DNA of 30,545 nt from Anaeromassilibacillus stercoravium (GTDB lineage Bacteria > Bacillota > Clostridia > Oscillospirales > Acutalibacteraceae), in assembly GCA_019118845.1 (NCBI GenBank), contig DWYE01000118.1, positions 1 through 30,545 of the forward strand, given 5' to 3'. Shown piece by piece: positions 29,441 to 30,545 of the stretch (its first letter is position 1; the number at the start of each line of letters is the position of its first letter). The notes beneath the pieces are model-generated. The model made no database searches. It was not told the origin of the DNA and saw only the letters and a list, made by a program, of their open reading frames with translations. Made by a program: the position numbers and the translations under genes.

Positions 29441-30545
29441 ATGAAAATAAAGAAACTGGTTGCCGGCATCCTGGCGGGCGTGATCGCCCTGTCCGCTGCG
29501 GGCATCTCAGCGTTCGCCGTGCTGTCCGACGACAGCAGCGAATGGAACGGGCAGCCCGAGGTTGTCCAGGTAAACCGGGAACCTGCCCGCGCGACGGCGT
29601 ATCCGTATGAGTCGGAAGAAAAGGCGCAGGAGAACGACCCGGCGCAGTCGGCCTATTACAAGCTGCTCAACGGCGACGATTGGAAGTTCAGCTGGGCGGA
29701 GAAGCCTGCCGACCGCATCAGCCAGAAGGACGGCGCGTTTGCAGACGCCGGCTATGACGACAGCGGCTGGGACGACATCACGGTCCCGCTGAGCTGGCAG
29801 ACGGTCAAGAACGAGGATGGCAGCTTCAAATACGACGAGCCCATCTATGCCAACCAGGATTATCCCTGGAAATACAATTCGCAGGACGCGAATATCCCCA
29901 CCGGCGCAGCGCCGACCAACTTCAACCCGGTCGGCACCTACCGGAAGGTTCTGCCGGACGTTTCCGCATGGCAGGGCCGCCAGGTCTTCATCACCTTTGA
30001 GGGCGTTGAAGACGCGATGTACCTCTATGTCAACGGCCAGAAGATCGGCTACGGCGAGGATATGACCGCCCGGCAGGAGTTCAACATCACCGATGCGCTC
30101 GATTTTACCGAGGGCGCGAAGAACGTTGTGACCGTCGAGGTCTTCCGCTGGAGCGACGGCAGCTGGATTGAGAACCAGGACGGCCTGCGACTGTCCGGTA
30201 TCTACCGCGATGTGTACCTGTTCTCCAAGGACGACATCGAGATCCGCGACTTCACCGTCGTGACCGATTTGGACAGCGAATATGTGGACGCGGATCTGAA
30301 CACCGAGGTGGAACTGCGCAGCTTTGACGATGCGGACACCGCGGGCATCACCGTGGAGGCGCAGCTCTACGACGCGGAGGGCAACCCCGTGGGCGAGCCG
30401 ATGACGGCGGAAGCGCCCGCCTTTGCGGAAAACAAGGCGGTTGTGAACCTGACCGGCCATTTTGAAAACCCGCTCAAGTGGAACGCCGAGCATCCGAACC
30501 TGTACCGCATGACCATCTCCCTCAAGCGCGGCGGCGAGCCGGTGG
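29441..30545 (+). CDS. Secreted GH2 beta-galactosidase-like protein, N-terminal part (3' end outside window)
   Basis: The first 368 codons are in the window. A signal peptide begins MKIKKLVAGILAGVIALSAA. Next comes the LacZ-type opening: PYESEEKAQENDPAQSAYYKLLNG then DDWKFSWAEKP, WDDITVPLSWQ, YANQDYPWKY and PVGTYRKVLPDV. The sugar-binding domain follows (ITFEGVEDAMYLYVNGQKIGYGEDM, SDGSWIENQDGLRLSGIYRDVYLFS), then the first Ig-like domain (LWNAEHPNLYRMTI-type end). The catalytic barrel lies beyond the window. ATG at 29441 follows AAAGGAG. It is on the same strand, 162 bases after the large GH2, so the two may be co-expressed. Confidence 0.9.
   Translation, partial: MKIKKLVAGILAGVIALSAAGISAFAVLSDDSSEWNGQPEVVQVNREPARATAYPYESEEKAQENDPAQSAYYKLLNGDDWKFSWAEKPADRISQKDGAFADAGYDDSGWDDITVPLSWQTVKNEDGSFKYDEPIYANQDYPWKYNSQDANIPTGAAPTNFNPVGTYRKVLPDVSAWQGRQVFITFEGVEDAMYLYVNGQKIGYGEDMTARQEFNITDALDFTEGAKNVVTVEVFRWSDGSWIENQDGLRLSGIYRDVYLFSKDDIEIRDFTVVTDLDSEYVDADLNTEVELRSFDDADTAGITVEAQLYDAEGNPVGEPMTAEAPAFAENKAVVNLTGHFENPLKWNAEHPNLYRMTISLKRGGEPV

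Noticed and set aside
29507..30493. A 328-codon open frame on the - strand over the second GH2 gene
   Set aside because: Same GC-driven shadow effect; the + strand encodes clear LacZ-type motifs.
1..30545. CRISPR arrays, insertion sequences, tRNA and rRNA genes
   Set aside because: No regularly spaced direct repeats, no transposase-like frames with terminal repeats, and no tRNA or rRNA signature were seen by eye on either strand.

Overview
The window reads as chromosomal DNA of a GC-rich, Gram-positive anaerobe of the Clostridia, probably a gut member of the Oscillospirales or a relative. The grounds are Firmicutes-type AGGAGG ribosome sites, TTG and GTG starts, DtxR, PadR, DegV, YczE, DUF975 and DUF3793 families, a TasA/camelysin-type signal peptide, FIVAR and cohesin-like modules on a secreted glycosidase, and ferrous-iron (Feo) transport. 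This placement is inference from gene content; no rRNA or tRNA gene was found.

Layout. (1) 1-2542, + strand: branched-chain amino acid genes ilvB (cut by the window edge), ilvN and ilvC, followed by a strong hairpin. (2) 3025-5231, - strand: a secreted C-type-lectin-domain protein whose signal peptide lies in a different frame from the body, then a YczE-type membrane protein. (3) 5768-6890, + strand: a compact two-gene unit with its own strong promoter and terminator, encoding a small PARP-like ADP-ribosyltransferase with an apparently complete H-Y-E triad and a small basic partner of unknown family. (4) 7104-9706, + strand: two paralogous DUF975 membrane proteins, the first with a long Pro/Tyr/Gly-rich tail. 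(5) 9719-14198, - strand: a lipoprotein, a glyoxalase-like protein, a PadR / HAAS-type membrane protein / DUF4097 operon with a palindrome over its promoter, and a DegV protein. (6) 14410-14925, + strand: a macrodomain ADP-ribose hydrolase. (7) 15120-17119, - strand: a tight operon of DUF434 protein, free-standing TfoX C-terminal domain, an 18-codon mini-ORF, MmcQ/YjbR protein and an uncharacterised conserved protein. (8) 17327-22442, - strand: an iron block, with feoA-feoA-feoB, a FeoB-associated Cys-rich peptide and a DtxR-family regulator in one run, and DUF3793 plus flavodoxin in another. (9) 22406-23266: a long gene-poor gap with a possible structured RNA. (10) 23267-30545, + strand: two secreted family 2 glycoside hydrolases, one of 2003 residues with many accessory modules, the other cut by the window end.

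How they fit together. The iron block shares a repeated palindrome, GTTAG-N6-CTAAC, at five clear places and one degenerate place. It resembles the DtxR/IdeR iron box and sits in front of feoA, feoB and DUF3793, so the DtxR-family protein at the end of the feo run is the likely controller. The ADP-ribosyltransferase pair and the macrodomain could act as writer and eraser of ADP-ribose, but they are 7.5 kb apart and the link is only a hypothesis. The two GH2 enzymes look like the start of a host- or plant-glycan utilisation locus.

The best candidates for something undescribed are the PARP-like two-gene unit, the frame-split lectin protein and the gene-poor RNA candidate upstream of the glycosidases.
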